Shown in pieces: positions 42,607 through 52,700 of a DNA stretch of 64,000 nucleotides (position 1 is its first letter; every line of letters begins with the position of its first letter). The notes beneath the pieces are model-generated. The model made no database searches. It was not told where the DNA came from and saw nothing but the letters and a program-made list of their open reading frames with translations. The DNA comes from Verrucomicrobiota bacterium (GTDB taxonomy: Bacteria > Verrucomicrobiota > Verrucomicrobiia > CAIQCK01). Position numbers and translations under genes: made by a program. Location: NCBI GenBank assembly GCA_026397915.1, contig JAPLTX010000027.1, forward strand, positions 62,001 to 126,000. Direction: 5' to 3'.

Positions 42607-42700
42607 CGTCCCGGCGGACAAGGAGAGCCGTGGAAACGTTCCCCGTTACAACAAGGCGGCAATACCGTCGGCCGGTTGTGGATACTGAGGAGGTTGGACT

Positions 42701-45169
42701 ATGAGAAGCATCGCCATGCGGTTTCTCCTGCCTTTTGGCATCGTCGCCATCCTGTTCTCGATCTTTATTTTTCGCGAAACTTATATAACGAGCCAGCGTC
42801 ACGCCAACGATTTGATCGGCCAGCAGGCGGCGATGGCCATGGAGTTCAACTTGGCTATCCGGGAGTATGTGGCCGAGACAATCCATCCGGCCATCCAGGA
42901 CATCGTGGGCAAGAAGGAGTTCATTCCCGAGATGATGTCTCCGATGTTCGTCTCGCGGAGCGTCTTCGAAAGAGTCCAGAAAAAGTTTCCCGGCTACGTC
43001 GTTCGTTTCGTCTCCGACAAGCCGCGCAATCCCGTCAATCAGGCCACTCCGGAAGAACTGCGAATCATTGATTTCTTCCGCCGGAACCCTCAGGCCAGCC
43101 AGAAGACCGAGCAAATTCAGATCAACGGCCAGCGCTACGTCGCACAGTTCAAGGTCCGGCGGATGAAGACGGACTGTATGCGTTGCCACGGCGACCCGAA
43201 GGACGCGCCAGCCGCGCTGGTGAAGCAATATGGCGCGACGGCGGGTTTTTACCGGCAGGTGGGAGATGTGGCGGGGTTGGATACGGTCGCGATTCCCGTT
43301 GAGACAGTGGCTGTGGCCATGGCGTCCGAGATGAGCTGGAAACAGATGATCATGGGCTTGTGGCTGACCTTCCTTTTCGGGTTGATCATCATTGTGTTCC
43401 ACTTGGTTGTGTCGCGGCGTTTGCAGACCATGGCGCGGCACATCCGGGAGATTGCTGCCAAGTCCGAAATCTCGCGGATGACGCCGCTGGAGATACAGGA
43501 GCATGACGAGATTGACGTGCTGAGTGTCGCCTTCGACAAACTTTTTGAACAGTTGCGGGCGATGCATGCCTCGCTCGAACAGCGTGTCATGGAGCGCACC
43601 GCCGATCTGGCGCGGGCCAACGAGGGATTGAAACAAGAGATTGCCGATCGCCAGCGGGCCGAGGAAGCATTGCGGCAGTCGGAAGAGAAGTTCCGCAGTA
43701 TCGTGGAATCTTCACCCGCGGCAATGCACTTCTACCGCCTTGAATCCGACACGCGCCTGGTGCTCACCGGAACGAATCCGGCCGCTGAACGCATCATCGG
43801 CAGCGAACCCCGAAGTCTGATCGGGAAAACGATCGAGGACGTGTTCCCCAACCTCCGGGACACGGAAGTCCTTGAAATCCATCGCAAGGTGGCCCGGGGC
43901 GACCTGGGTCCGCAGGCTTTCGAGATGCCCTACAAGGACGAGCGTGTTTTCGGGTTTTACGACGTGCGCGTTTTTCGGACGGGCGCGGGCGTCATCGCGT
44001 CCATCCTGGTGGACATCACCGAGCGCAAGCAGGCGGAGCAGGAATTGCGGGCCTACAGCCATCGCCTGGCGCTGGCCACCGAGGCCGCGGTGATGGGCGT
44101 CTGGGAATGGGATGTCATCTCCAACGCGGTCACATGGGACGACCGGATGTTCGAGATGTATGGCCTTCTCATGGCAGAACCCATGACCTACCCGCGATGG
44201 GCGGAAATGATCCATGCGGAAGACGTGACTCAAGTCGAACGCCAGATGCGCCGGGCCGTCACAGAGAAGAAGGCTGGATACTTCAACTTCCGCATCATCC
44301 GCGCGAGCGACGGCACGGTCCGCCACATCCAGGCGGCCGCGAGCGTGATCGCCGACGAGAAAGGACAGGTCACCAACGTCGTGGGCGTGAACTTCGACAT
44401 CACCGGCCGTAAGCTGGCGGAGGAGGAAATCCGCAAACTCAACACGGAACTGGAGCAGCGCGTGGCGGATCGCACCATCCAACTTGCCGTCGCCAACCGG
44501 GAACTGGAAAGCTTCGCCTACTCGGTGTCACACGACCTGACGGCGCCGCTGCGTGGCATTGACGGCTGGAGCCTGGCGCTATTGGAGGACTACCACGACA
44601 AGCTGGACGAGCGGGCGCGGCAACACCTGAGCCGTATCCGCGCCGAAACGCAGCGCATGGGCCAGTTGATTGACGACCTGCTAAAGCTATCGCGCGTGAC
44701 TCGCGCCGAGATGCGGCCGAACCCCATGGACCTGACCGGACTTGCGGAGAACATCGCCCTCCGGTTGCAGGAAGACTTTCCGCATCGGCAACTGGAGTTT
44801 GTCATTCAGCCGGGACTGGCCGACGAGGGCGACGAGCGGTTGATGAGAATTGCGCTGACCAATCTGCTGGGCAACGCTGTCAAGTTTACCAGCAAGCGGC
44901 CCACGGCGCGGATCGAGTTCGGCATGACGTATGTGAAGGACCGCCCGGCCTATTTCGTGCGTGACAATGGCGCGGGTTTTGATATGGCTTTCGCCAAGAA
45001 ACTGTTTGGCGCGTTTCAACGCATTCACAAAGCCTCGGAGTTCCCAGGCACGGGCATTGGACTGGCCACCGTGCAGCGCATCATTCAGCGCCACGGCGGC
45101 CGGATATGGGCCGAAGCGCAGGTGAATCAGGGCGCGACTTTCTATTTCACGCTGGATGAAGCGTCATGA
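42701..45169 (+). CDS. Membrane sensor kinase with DUF3365-like c-heme sensor domain
   Basis: An 822-residue protein. Membrane helices lie at about 6-25 and 215-237 and enclose a ~190-residue periplasmic domain of DUF3365/Tll0287 type that contains CMRCH (Cys159, Cys162, His163), a c-type heme motif. A HAMP linker (~238-300), two PAS domains (~327-440, ~445-575), HisKA (SVSHDLTAPLRG) and HATPase_c follow. The domain probably senses redox state or a gas ligand. The stop overlaps the next ATG by four bases. Confidence 0.9.
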   Translation: MRSIAMRFLLPFGIVAILFSIFIFRETYITSQRHANDLIGQQAAMAMEFNLAIREYVAETIHPAIQDIVGKKEFIPEMMSPMFVSRSVFERVQKKFPGYVVRFVSDKPRNPVNQATPEELRIIDFFRRNPQASQKTEQIQINGQRYVAQFKVRRMKTDCMRCHGDPKDAPAALVKQYGATAGFYRQVGDVAGLDTVAIPVETVAVAMASEMSWKQMIMGLWLTFLFGLIIIVFHLVVSRRLQTMARHIREIAAKSEISRMTPLEIQEHDEIDVLSVAFDKLFEQLRAMHASLEQRVMERTADLARANEGLKQEIADRQRAEEALRQSEEKFRSIVESSPAAMHFYRLESDTRLVLTGTNPAAERIIGSEPRSLIGKTIEDVFPNLRDTEVLEIHRKVARGDLGPQAFEMPYKDERVFGFYDVRVFRTGAGVIASILVDITERKQAEQELRAYSHRLALATEAAVMGVWEWDVISNAVTWDDRMFEMYGLLMAEPMTYPRWAEMIHAEDVTQVERQMRRAVTEKKAGYFNFRIIRASDGTVRHIQAAASVIADEKGQVTNVVGVNFDITGRKLAEEEIRKLNTELEQRVADRTIQLAVANRELESFAYSVSHDLTAPLRGIDGWSLALLEDYHDKLDERARQHLSRIRAETQRMGQLIDDLLKLSRVTRAEMRPNPMDLTGLAENIALRLQEDFPHRQLEFVIQPGLADEGDERLMRIALTNLLGNAVKFTSKRPTARIEFGMTYVKDRPAYFVRDNGAGFDMAFAKKLFGAFQRIHKASEFPGTGIGLATVQRIIQRHGGRIWAEAQVNQGATFYFTLDEAS

Positions 45170-45621
45170 GTGACACGTCAGAAACCATCTTGCTGGTCGA
45201 GGATAACCCGAGCGATGTCGCCCTGACCCAGCGGGCGTTGCAACGGGCCAGCATCGCCAGCAAACTCGTGGTGGTCGAGGATGGCCAGGAGGCGCTGGAT
45301 TACCTGTTCGGAGGCGGCATGCACGCCGGGCGTGACGTGTCCCAACTGCCCGCCCTGATTCTGCTCGATCTCAAGATGCCCAAAGTGGACGGCCTGGAGG
45401 TCTTGCGCCGGATCCGCGCCAACAAGCACACCCGCCGTCTGCCCGTGATCATCCTCACCTCCTCGAAGGAAGAACAGGATGTGGCGGCCGCCTACGATCT
45501 TGGTGTCAACAGCTACATCCGCAAACAGGTGGATTTTGTGCAATTCGACACCGCCATGAAACTGCTGGGCGCGTATTGGCAGGGCCTGAACGAGCCGCCG
45601 CCGAAAGTGAGGTCGCAGTGA
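45166..45621 (+). CDS. Single-domain response regulator, Rcp1-like (second copy)
   Basis: A 151-residue receiver with LLVEDNPSD, Asp68 in LILLDLKMP and Lys in YIRKQVDF. It is closely similar to the regulator at 42157 (same insert and ends), so the two are paralogs. It overlaps both the upstream kinase (ATGA) and the downstream kinase (GTGA), which implies tight coupling with them. The Pro usual after the conserved Lys is Gln here. Confidence 0.9.
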   Translation: MSDTSETILLVEDNPSDVALTQRALQRASIASKLVVVEDGQEALDYLFGGGMHAGRDVSQLPALILLDLKMPKVDGLEVLRRIRANKHTRRLPVIILTSSKEEQDVAAAYDLGVNSYIRKQVDFVQFDTAMKLLGAYWQGLNEPPPKVRSQ

Positions 45622-48600
45622 CCAAGCCGCTCAGCCTCTTGATGATCGAAGACTCGGAGAGCGACGCGGACCTGGTGGTTCGCAAGTTGCAGAAGGCGGG
45701 CTACGAGGTGCGTTCGGAACGGGTGGAAGACGCCGACGAGATGCGGGCAGCGCTGATCCGGCAATCGTGGGACATCATCATTTGTGACTACTCCCTGCCA
45801 CAGTTTGACGCCCCTTCCGCGCTCGCGCTGTTGCAAAAGGCCGAACTGGACATCCCGTTTCTGATTGTTTCCGGCGCCATTGGCGAAGACACCGCCGTGA
45901 CGATGATGAAGGCGGGCGCGCACGACTATCTGATGAAGAGCAATCTGACCCGCCTCGTGCCCGCCGTGGAGCGGGAAATACGAGAGGCGCAGATGCGGAG
46001 GGAACGCCGGGTGGCCGAAGGAGTCATCTCGCGGCTGGCGGCCATCGTCGAGTCGTCGGAAGACGCCATCATCGGAACGACGCTTGATGGCATTGTCGTG
46101 AATTGGAATCCGGGGGCGGAGAAGCTCTACGGTTACACGGCGGCGGAGATCGTCGGATGTCCCATTTCCGTTTTGGTTCCGGCGGACCGGCCTAACGAAC
46201 TGCCGCAGATACTGGACAAGATCAAGCGAGGAGAGGTCGTCACCCACCTGGAGACCAAGCGACGGAAGAAGGACGGGAAGATCATTGATGTGTCCGTCAC
46301 CATCTCGCCGATCAGGAATGCTGCGGGCGAGATCGTGGGTGCGTCCAGCATTGCGCGCGACATTACCGAGCGCAAGCGGGCGGAACATGACATCCTTCAA
46401 GCCAAAGAGGATTGGGAACGGACGTTCGACGCGGTGCCGGACCTTGTCGCGATCCTCGACAACGAGTATCGGATTGTTCGCGCCAACAGGTCCATGGCGG
46501 CCAAGTTGGGCCTGACGCTGAACAAATGCATCGGGCAGACGTGCCATTCGCTTGTCCATGGGGTGGAAGATCCGCCAGAGTTCTGCCCGCACCGGCTATT
46601 GCTTGCGGATGGTCTTGAGCACTCCGCAGAAACTCATGAGAGTCGGCTGAATGGTGATTTCCTCGAAACGGTGTCGCCCCTGCGCGATTCGGAAGGGAAA
46701 CTCATCGGGAGCGTCCACATCGCCCGCGACATCACCGAGCGCAAGCAGCGAGAGCAGGCGCTCAGTCATTCCGTTTCGCTCCTGCAAGCCACCCTGGAAT
46801 CCACAGCGGACGGGATTTTGGTGGTGGATCCCCAAGGGCGGATTGTGGATTTCAATGAACGGTTCATTCGCATGTGGCGGGTTCCAAAGGACCTCATTCC
46901 TGAGTGGAGAAACCGCGATCTGATGACTGCCGGCCGTGATCAACAGGCGATCCAATTGATGTTGGGTCAACTGAAAGACCCGGAAGGCTTCATCGCCAAA
47001 GTGCAGAAGCTCTATGCCCATCCGGAGGTCACCGGATTTGACGTGCTGGAATTTAAGGATGGCAGGGTTTTTGAACGCTATTCCCTGCCGCAATGCATCG
47101 AGGGCCGGCCGGTGGGCCGGGTGTGGAGTTTTCGAGATGTGACCGGGCGCAAGCTGGCAGAGGAAGCGCTGCGGACCAGCGAAGAGCGATACCGCCTGCT
47201 CTTTAACAGCAGCTATGACGCGGTGTTTGTTGCCGAGGGGCCGGGTGACAGTGGATTGCCGGGCAGAATCATCGAAGTCAACGACGTAGCCTGCCAGCGC
47301 CTGGGCTACAGCCGCGAGGAGCTTGTCCAGAAAAACCTCTCCGATATTGATGCTCCTGAATTCATCCCTCTCGTCCCGGCGATCATGGAGAAACTCAAGG
47401 AGAAGAAGCACGCCCTTTGGGAAGGCATGCACGTCGCCAAGGATGGGCGAAAGATTCCGGTTGAAATCAGCGCTGACGTGTTTGAACTGAACGGCAAACA
47501 AACCATCCTGTCCGACTGCCGGGACATCAGCGAGCGCAAGCAGGCAGAGGAAAAACTTCGCGAAAGCGAGGAGCGATTCCGCCAGATTTTCGAAGAAGGT
47601 CCGAGCGGCATGGCTATTGTGGGCGCGGACTTTCGCTACATCCAGGCTAACGCCGCATTCTGCGAAATGTTGGGTTATACCGAGGAAGAACTCGCCTCCC
47701 TTACCGCCAAGGATATTACCCATCCGGAGCACCTCAAACAGGATGCGGAGTCTGTCGAGAAGCTCTTGCGCGGTAATGTTTCGGTGTATCGCACAGAGAA
47801 ACGATACATCCGAAAGGACAAAGAAATTGTGTGGTGCTCGGCTGTGGCCACCGTCATTCGTGACAAACAGGGACGGGCGATGTATTACCTCGTGATGGTT
47901 CAGGACATCACGGAACGCAAGCGGGTGGAGGCAGGGCTGGCCCGGGAACGGAGCCTCCTCAACAGCCTGATCACGACCATCCCCGACAACATTTACTTCA
48001 AGGACATGGAGTGCCGATTCGTGCGGATCAATGAGGCAATGAGCCGGTCGTTCGGCCTGCGCGATCCCAGTGAAGCGGTGGGCAAGACGGACGCCGATTT
48101 CTTTGCGTCGGAGCACGCGCGCGAGGCGCTGGAAGATGAACGCCGCGTGATAGCCCGTGGTGAGTCCATGTTGGGCAAGGAGGAGAAGGAAATCTGGCCG
48201 GATGGCCGTGTGACTTGGGTGTCCACCACCAAGGTGCCGTTGCGTGACAAGACGGGGAAGATTACCGGCCTCGTCGGCGTTTCACGCGACATCACCGCCC
48301 ACAAACGGGCAGAGGAAGAGATTAGGGCTTCCTTGGAGGAGAAAACCGTTCTCCTGAAGGAAGTGCACCACCGCGTGAAGAACAACCTCCAGATCGTGAT
48401 CAGCCTCCTGAACCTCCAGGCGGTCCGCACCAAGAACACGGCGGCGCTCGACACCTTGCAGGAAACCGGCAATCGTGTCCGCTCCATGGCCCTGCTGCAC
48501 GAGACGCTTTATCGGTCGCAAAACCTGGCGCACGTGAATTTCGCCAGCTACATCGAAAATATTTGCAGCCACCTCTTCCGTTCCTACGGGCCGAAGGCGA

Positions 48601-48953
48601 CGCACATCAAGCTGCGGCCTCATCTGGAGGAGGTTGCGATTGATCTGGACCGCGCGGTTTCGTGCGGCCTCATCATCAACGAATTGGTTTCCAACGCGCT
48701 CAAACACGCGTTTCCCAGCGGGCGGGCGGGGCGGATCGAGGTTGAACTGCGGATGACGCCGCAGGAGCAGATCGTTCTGAGGGTCGCCGACGATGGCGTG
48801 GGCTTGCCGTCAGAGTTGGACATTCACCAAACCGGAACTTTGGGTCACCAGTTAGTGTTTATGCTGGTGGAGAAGCTGCGCGGTGTTCTTGAAGTGACAC
48901 GAGATCCGGGTGTAGCCTTTCACATCACGTTTCAAGCCAAGCAGGGAGAGTAA
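45618..48953 (+). CDS. Receiver-multi-PAS histidine kinase (REC-PAS6-HisKA_2)
   Basis: A 1111-residue cytosolic kinase. A receiver (residues 5-120, Asp57 in IIICDYSLP) is followed by six PAS domains, each ending in a DITERK-type linker, then HisKA_2 (EVHHRVKNNLQ) and HATPase_c. The second PAS domain holds CIGQTCHSLVHG and EFCPHR, a Cys/His pattern that could bind metal. The GTG at 45618 overlaps the stop of the upstream regulator by four bases; the 14 residues before it overlap that gene and are rejected. Its kinase end matches that of the 38674 gene. Confidence 0.9.
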   Translation: MTKPLSLLMIEDSESDADLVVRKLQKAGYEVRSERVEDADEMRAALIRQSWDIIICDYSLPQFDAPSALALLQKAELDIPFLIVSGAIGEDTAVTMMKAGAHDYLMKSNLTRLVPAVEREIREAQMRRERRVAEGVISRLAAIVESSEDAIIGTTLDGIVVNWNPGAEKLYGYTAAEIVGCPISVLVPADRPNELPQILDKIKRGEVVTHLETKRRKKDGKIIDVSVTISPIRNAAGEIVGASSIARDITERKRAEHDILQAKEDWERTFDAVPDLVAILDNEYRIVRANRSMAAKLGLTLNKCIGQTCHSLVHGVEDPPEFCPHRLLLADGLEHSAETHESRLNGDFLETVSPLRDSEGKLIGSVHIARDITERKQREQALSHSVSLLQATLESTADGILVVDPQGRIVDFNERFIRMWRVPKDLIPEWRNRDLMTAGRDQQAIQLMLGQLKDPEGFIAKVQKLYAHPEVTGFDVLEFKDGRVFERYSLPQCIEGRPVGRVWSFRDVTGRKLAEEALRTSEERYRLLFNSSYDAVFVAEGPGDSGLPGRIIEVNDVACQRLGYSREELVQKNLSDIDAPEFIPLVPAIMEKLKEKKHALWEGMHVAKDGRKIPVEISADVFELNGKQTILSDCRDISERKQAEEKLRESEERFRQIFEEGPSGMAIVGADFRYIQANAAFCEMLGYTEEELASLTAKDITHPEHLKQDAESVEKLLRGNVSVYRTEKRYIRKDKEIVWCSAVATVIRDKQGRAMYYLVMVQDITERKRVEAGLARERSLLNSLITTIPDNIYFKDMECRFVRINEAMSRSFGLRDPSEAVGKTDADFFASEHAREALEDERRVIARGESMLGKEEKEIWPDGRVTWVSTTKVPLRDKTGKITGLVGVSRDITAHKRAEEEIRASLEEKTVLLKEVHHRVKNNLQIVISLLNLQAVRTKNTAALDTLQETGNRVRSMALLHETLYRSQNLAHVNFASYIENICSHLFRSYGPKATHIKLRPHLEEVAIDLDRAVSCGLIINELVSNALKHAFPSGRAGRIEVELRMTPQEQIVLRVADDGVGLPSELDIHQTGTLGHQLVFMLVEKLRGVLEVTRDPGVAFHITFQAKQGE

Positions 48954-48958
48954 CATTT

Positions 48959-49942
48959 ATGAATAGTCATCCCCGAATTCTAGTTGTTGAAGACGAGCCT
49001 ATCGTGGCGGCCGACCTGAAGGTGCGGCTGGACCTGCTCGGCTGCCAGGTCGTCGGCTCAGCGCCCAGCGGCGAGAAGGCGTTGACGCTGGCCGGCCAAT
49101 TGCGACCTGACTTGGTGCTGATGGACATACGGTTGGAAGGCGCGATGGACGGCATCGAAGCCGCACAGCAGGTTCGTCAGCGGTGGCATTTGCCAGTGGT
49201 CTATCTGACGGCCTACGCGGATGACACGACGCTGCAACGGGCAAAGGTAACAGAGCCGTTCGGCTACATCCTCAAACCGTTCGAGGATCGGGAACTGAAG
49301 ACCGTCATCGAAATGGCGCTCTACAAACACCAGGCGGAGGAGAAACTGCAAAAGTCGGAGGAGAAGTTCTCCAAAGCGTTCCAAGCCAGCCCGACGATCA
49401 TGACCATCGTCTCGTTGAAGGACCGGCGCTATATCGAGGTGAACAAAGCCTTCGAGCAATACACCGGCTACACCCGCGACGAGGTGGTTGGACACACGAC
49501 CTCGGAGGTGGAGTTGTGGGCCAATCCGCAGGAGTTGGAGCAGGCTTTCCGGAAACTGATCACCGAGGGAAGCTATCGCGACGTGGAAGCCCGGTTCCGA
49601 TCCAAGAGCGCGGAGGCGCATATTGCGCGGCTGTCGGCAGAGATGATCGAGTTCGGAGGCGAGCGCTGCATCCTCACCGTTGCCGAGGACATCACCGACC
49701 GCAAACGAACGGAGGAGGAGCTGAACCAGCACCGCGACCATCTCGAAGAAATGGTGAAAGAGCGCACGGCCGAATTGGAAGCGTTCTACAGGGCCATGAT
49801 CGGACGCGAGGAACGCGTGATCGAGTTGAAGGAAGAAGTAAACCGGCTTTGCACCGAAATGAACCGCCCGGCCGCGTATCCTCCGGTCTGGCGGCGGGAC
49901 AATGCGGCAGGAGGCGCGCCCAGCGCGCCCGGCAAGGTGTAG
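48959..49942 (+). CDS. Receiver-PAS protein without kinase domain
   Basis: A 327-residue protein. The receiver (residues 5-120, Asp56) is nearly identical to that of the 41004 gene. A PAS domain (~135-255) and a C-terminal coiled coil (EELNQHRDHLEEMVKERTAELE) follow. In its paralog the same coil leads into a kinase, but here it stops with a Pro/Ala-rich tail. It may be a truncated hybrid kinase or a scaffold that passes the phosphate signal through its PAS domain. It starts 5 bp after the kinase gene. Confidence 0.87.
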   Translation: MNSHPRILVVEDEPIVAADLKVRLDLLGCQVVGSAPSGEKALTLAGQLRPDLVLMDIRLEGAMDGIEAAQQVRQRWHLPVVYLTAYADDTTLQRAKVTEPFGYILKPFEDRELKTVIEMALYKHQAEEKLQKSEEKFSKAFQASPTIMTIVSLKDRRYIEVNKAFEQYTGYTRDEVVGHTTSEVELWANPQELEQAFRKLITEGSYRDVEARFRSKSAEAHIARLSAEMIEFGGERCILTVAEDITDRKRTEEELNQHRDHLEEMVKERTAELEAFYRAMIGREERVIELKEEVNRLCTEMNRPAAYPPVWRRDNAAGGAPSAPGKV

Positions 49943-49957
49943 GCCAACGGAGACACG

Positions 49958-51541
49958 ATGGCTTTGAACGGAAACATGGAACGGCACTTCGACGATCGCG
50001 CAAGTGATCCGGAGAAGTCCCGCCGGATTGCCCTCAGCATGATGCAGGATGCGGACACGCAGCGGCAGCGGGCTGAGAAAGCTCTGAAGAAGCTGGAGGA
50101 GTCCATCCAACAACTCGAAGAAGCCAAGCGCTCGGCCGAGGCGGCCAATCGCGCCAAGAGCGTGTTCCTGGCGAACATGTCGCACGAGATCCGCACGCCG
50201 ATGAACGCCATCCTCGGCTTTTCCCAGTTGATGCAGCGCGATCCGGCCCTCACGCCACCGCAGCGGCAGCACCTCGACACCATCAACCGCAGCGGCGAGC
50301 ATCTGCTGGCGCTGATCAACGACATTCTGGAAGTCTCCCGGATCGAAGCCGGTCGCACGACCTTGAACCCGACGACCTTCGACCTGCACGCGCTGCTTCA
50401 GGACGTGGAGATGATGTTCCGTTTGCGGACCGACGACAAACAACTGCGCCTCTCCATCGAGCGCGTCGGCGAGGTGTTGCGCTATGTGGTAACCGATGAG
50501 AGCAAGTTGCGCCAGGTGCTGATCAACCTGCTGGGCAACGCCGTCAAGTTCACTGAAAAAGGCGACATCACGTTGCGCGTGATGACGCAAGCAACGGAGG
50601 GTGGCCCTCTGCACTTGAAGGTGGAGGTCGAGGACACCGGGCCGGGCATCACGTCGGAGGAGATGGAACGGTTGTTCGACCCCTTCGAGCAGACCGGCGC
50701 CGGACGCCGCGCCGGCAGCGGCACGGGTCTGGGTCTGGCCATCAGCCGGGAATTCGTCCGGCTGATGGGCGGCGACATCGTGGTGACCAGCCAGCCCGGC
50801 ACGGGCAGCGTTTTTCGATTCGATGTGGCCATTGCCAAAGGGGAATCATCGGCGGTCGGCCGCAAGACCGCCTTGCGTCAGGTTCTGAAACTGCAGCCCG
50901 GCCAGCGCCAGTATCGCGTGCTGATCGCCGACGACGTCGAGGACAACCGCGTCCTGCTCCACAATCTGCTCGAAAGCGTTGGGTTTGAAACGGCGCAGGC
51001 AGCCGACGGCCAGGAAGCGTTGCGCCAATACGAACTCTGGCGGCCCGACCTCATTCTTCTGGACCTGCGCATGCCGGTTCTGGACGGGTATGAAGTCATC
51101 CGCCGCATCCGCTCCCAACCGGAGGCCTCGCCGGTGAAGATCATCGTCGTCACGGCCAGCGCCTTTCAGGAAAGCCGCAAGATGATTCTGGCAGCCGGCG
51201 CCGACGATTTCATCATCAAACCCTACCGCGAGGCAATGCTGCTGGAAACCATCCGCGAGTTTCTCGGCGTCAAGTATGTCTATGCCGATAGAACCACCGC
51301 GGCTGCCGCGCCTGCGCTTGGCGCTGCAACGAAGATCAACCGTTCCGCGCTGGCCGCTCTGCCGAGCGATCTGATTGACGCGATGCGCGGCGCTGCCACC
51401 AATGCCGATCTCGACCGCCTGCTGGAACTGATCGCCCGGATCGAGTCGCGCGATGCTGTTCTGGCGCACGCGTTGCGGCAGTTGATGGAACGATTCGATT
51501 ACGCGAAACTACTTCGGCTCCTGCAACCGGAAATAAACTGA
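49958..51541 (+). CDS. Hybrid histidine kinase (HisKA-HATPase-REC)
   Basis: A 527-residue cytosolic protein. A coiled coil (35-65) leads into HisKA with His76 in [12 protein letters not shown]. HATPase_c (~175-295) has [10 protein letters not shown] and [12 protein letters not shown] receiver (~318-435) has Asp369 in LILLDLRMP and Lys in FIIKPY. A helical C-terminal region of about 70 residues could serve as a docking part; no clear HPt histidine motif was seen. It lacks a sensor domain, so it may depend on neighbours such as the REC-PAS protein directly upstream. Confidence 0.9.
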   Translation: MALNGNMERHFDDRASDPEKSRRIALSMMQDADTQRQRAEKALKKLEESIQQLEEAKRSAEAANRAKSVFLANMSHEIRTPMNAILGFSQLMQRDPALTPPQRQHLDTINRSGEHLLALINDILEVSRIEAGRTTLNPTTFDLHALLQDVEMMFRLRTDDKQLRLSIERVGEVLRYVVTDESKLRQVLINLLGNAVKFTEKGDITLRVMTQATEGGPLHLKVEVEDTGPGITSEEMERLFDPFEQTGAGRRAGSGTGLGLAISREFVRLMGGDIVVTSQPGTGSVFRFDVAIAKGESSAVGRKTALRQVLKLQPGQRQYRVLIADDVEDNRVLLHNLLESVGFETAQAADGQEALRQYELWRPDLILLDLRMPVLDGYEVIRRIRSQPEASPVKIIVVTASAFQESRKMILAAGADDFIIKPYREAMLLETIREFLGVKYVYADRTTAAAAPALGAATKINRSALAALPSDLIDAMRGAATNADLDRLLELIARIESRDAVLAHALRQLMERFDYAKLLRLLQPEIN

Positions 51542-51547
51542 CAAACA

Positions 51548-52684
51548 ATGCAACCGTCTCCGTCTCCCGTCACTGCGCCGAGTATCCTGATCGTGGATGA
51601 TACTCCGGAGAACCTGCAACTGCTGAACGGCATGCTCAAGAGCCGCGGCTATAAAGCGCGACCCGTCCCCAGCGGCGAAATGGCGCTGCGGGCCGCCAAG
51701 AGCGACCCTCCCGATCTCGTCCTGCTCGACATCAACATGCCGGAGATGAACGGTTACGAAGTCTGCCGCCGACTCAAAGCCGATCCGCAGCTCGCTTCCA
51801 TTCCCGTCATCTTCATCAGCGCCTTGAACGAAACCATGGACAAGGTCAAGGCATTCGGCCTCGGCGGCGTGGACTACGTCACCAAGCCGTTCCAGTTTGA
51901 GGAAGTCCATGCCCGCGTCGAGACCCACCTCAAGCTCCGCCAGCTCCAGAAGGAACTCGAACGCCAGAACCAGCAGCTCAAGGAAAGCTACGACCGTCTC
52001 CGCGAACTCGAAACCCTCCGCGACAACCTCGTTCACCTCGTCGTCCACGACCTGCGTTCGCCCCTCGCGATGATGGCGGGCTACGTGGACCTTATCAAAG
52101 TCAAGATTGCCGCCAAGCTCAACGCGTCGGAAGTCGGCTACATTGACGTCGTCGGCAAACACACTGCCAAGCTTCTCGACATGGTCACCACCCTGCTGGA
52201 TGTCAGCCGCATGGAAGCGGGCCAGATGCCGTTGAACCGCCAGGCGTGCGATCTGGCCGGTGTCGCCAAGGAAGTCGTGGACTCCTTCAGCGTCCTCGCA
52301 GGCCGGCGCCAACTCAGCATCGAATCACTGTCCGGCCCGCTCAGCATTCACGCGGACAAAGACGTCCTCCAGCGCGTCATCGCCAACCTGGTTGGCAACG
52401 CCGTCAAGTTCACTCCCGACGGCGGACGGATCAGCGTCACCATCAGCCGCAAAGACTTGATGGCGCGCGTGGCCGTGACGGATTCCGGTCCCGGTATTCC
52501 GACCGAGTATCACACGAAAGTCTTCGAGAAGTTCGGCCAAGTGGACAAACAGGCGCGCAGGCATTCCACCGGCCTGGGCCTGACCTTCTGCAAACTCGCC
52601 GTCCACGCCCACGGCGGCGAGATCGGCGTCGAAAGCGAGGTTGGCAAAGGCAGCACCTTCTGGTTTGCCTTGCCGCTGCGGTAA
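51548..52684 (+). CDS. Receiver-histidine kinase hybrid (last kinase of the cluster)
   Basis: A 378-residue protein: receiver (residues 12-128, Asp61 in VLLDINMPEM), coiled linker, HisKA (His167 in LVVHDLRSPLAM) and HATPase_c (LVGNAVKFTPDG, DSGPGIP, GLGLTFCKLAV). It lies 6 bp after the hybrid kinase. REC-HisKA proteins of this kind commonly act after a hybrid kinase in a relay. No DNA-binding regulator follows. Confidence 0.9.
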   Translation: MQPSPSPVTAPSILIVDDTPENLQLLNGMLKSRGYKARPVPSGEMALRAAKSDPPDLVLLDINMPEMNGYEVCRRLKADPQLASIPVIFISALNETMDKVKAFGLGGVDYVTKPFQFEEVHARVETHLKLRQLQKELERQNQQLKESYDRLRELETLRDNLVHLVVHDLRSPLAMMAGYVDLIKVKIAAKLNASEVGYIDVVGKHTAKLLDMVTTLLDVSRMEAGQMPLNRQACDLAGVAKEVVDSFSVLAGRRQLSIESLSGPLSIHADKDVLQRVIANLVGNAVKFTPDGGRISVTISRKDLMARVAVTDSGPGIPTEYHTKVFEKFGQVDKQARRHSTGLGLTFCKLAVHAHGGEIGVESEVGKGSTFWFALPLR

Positions 52685-52700
52685 GCCGGAGACGGCGCGC

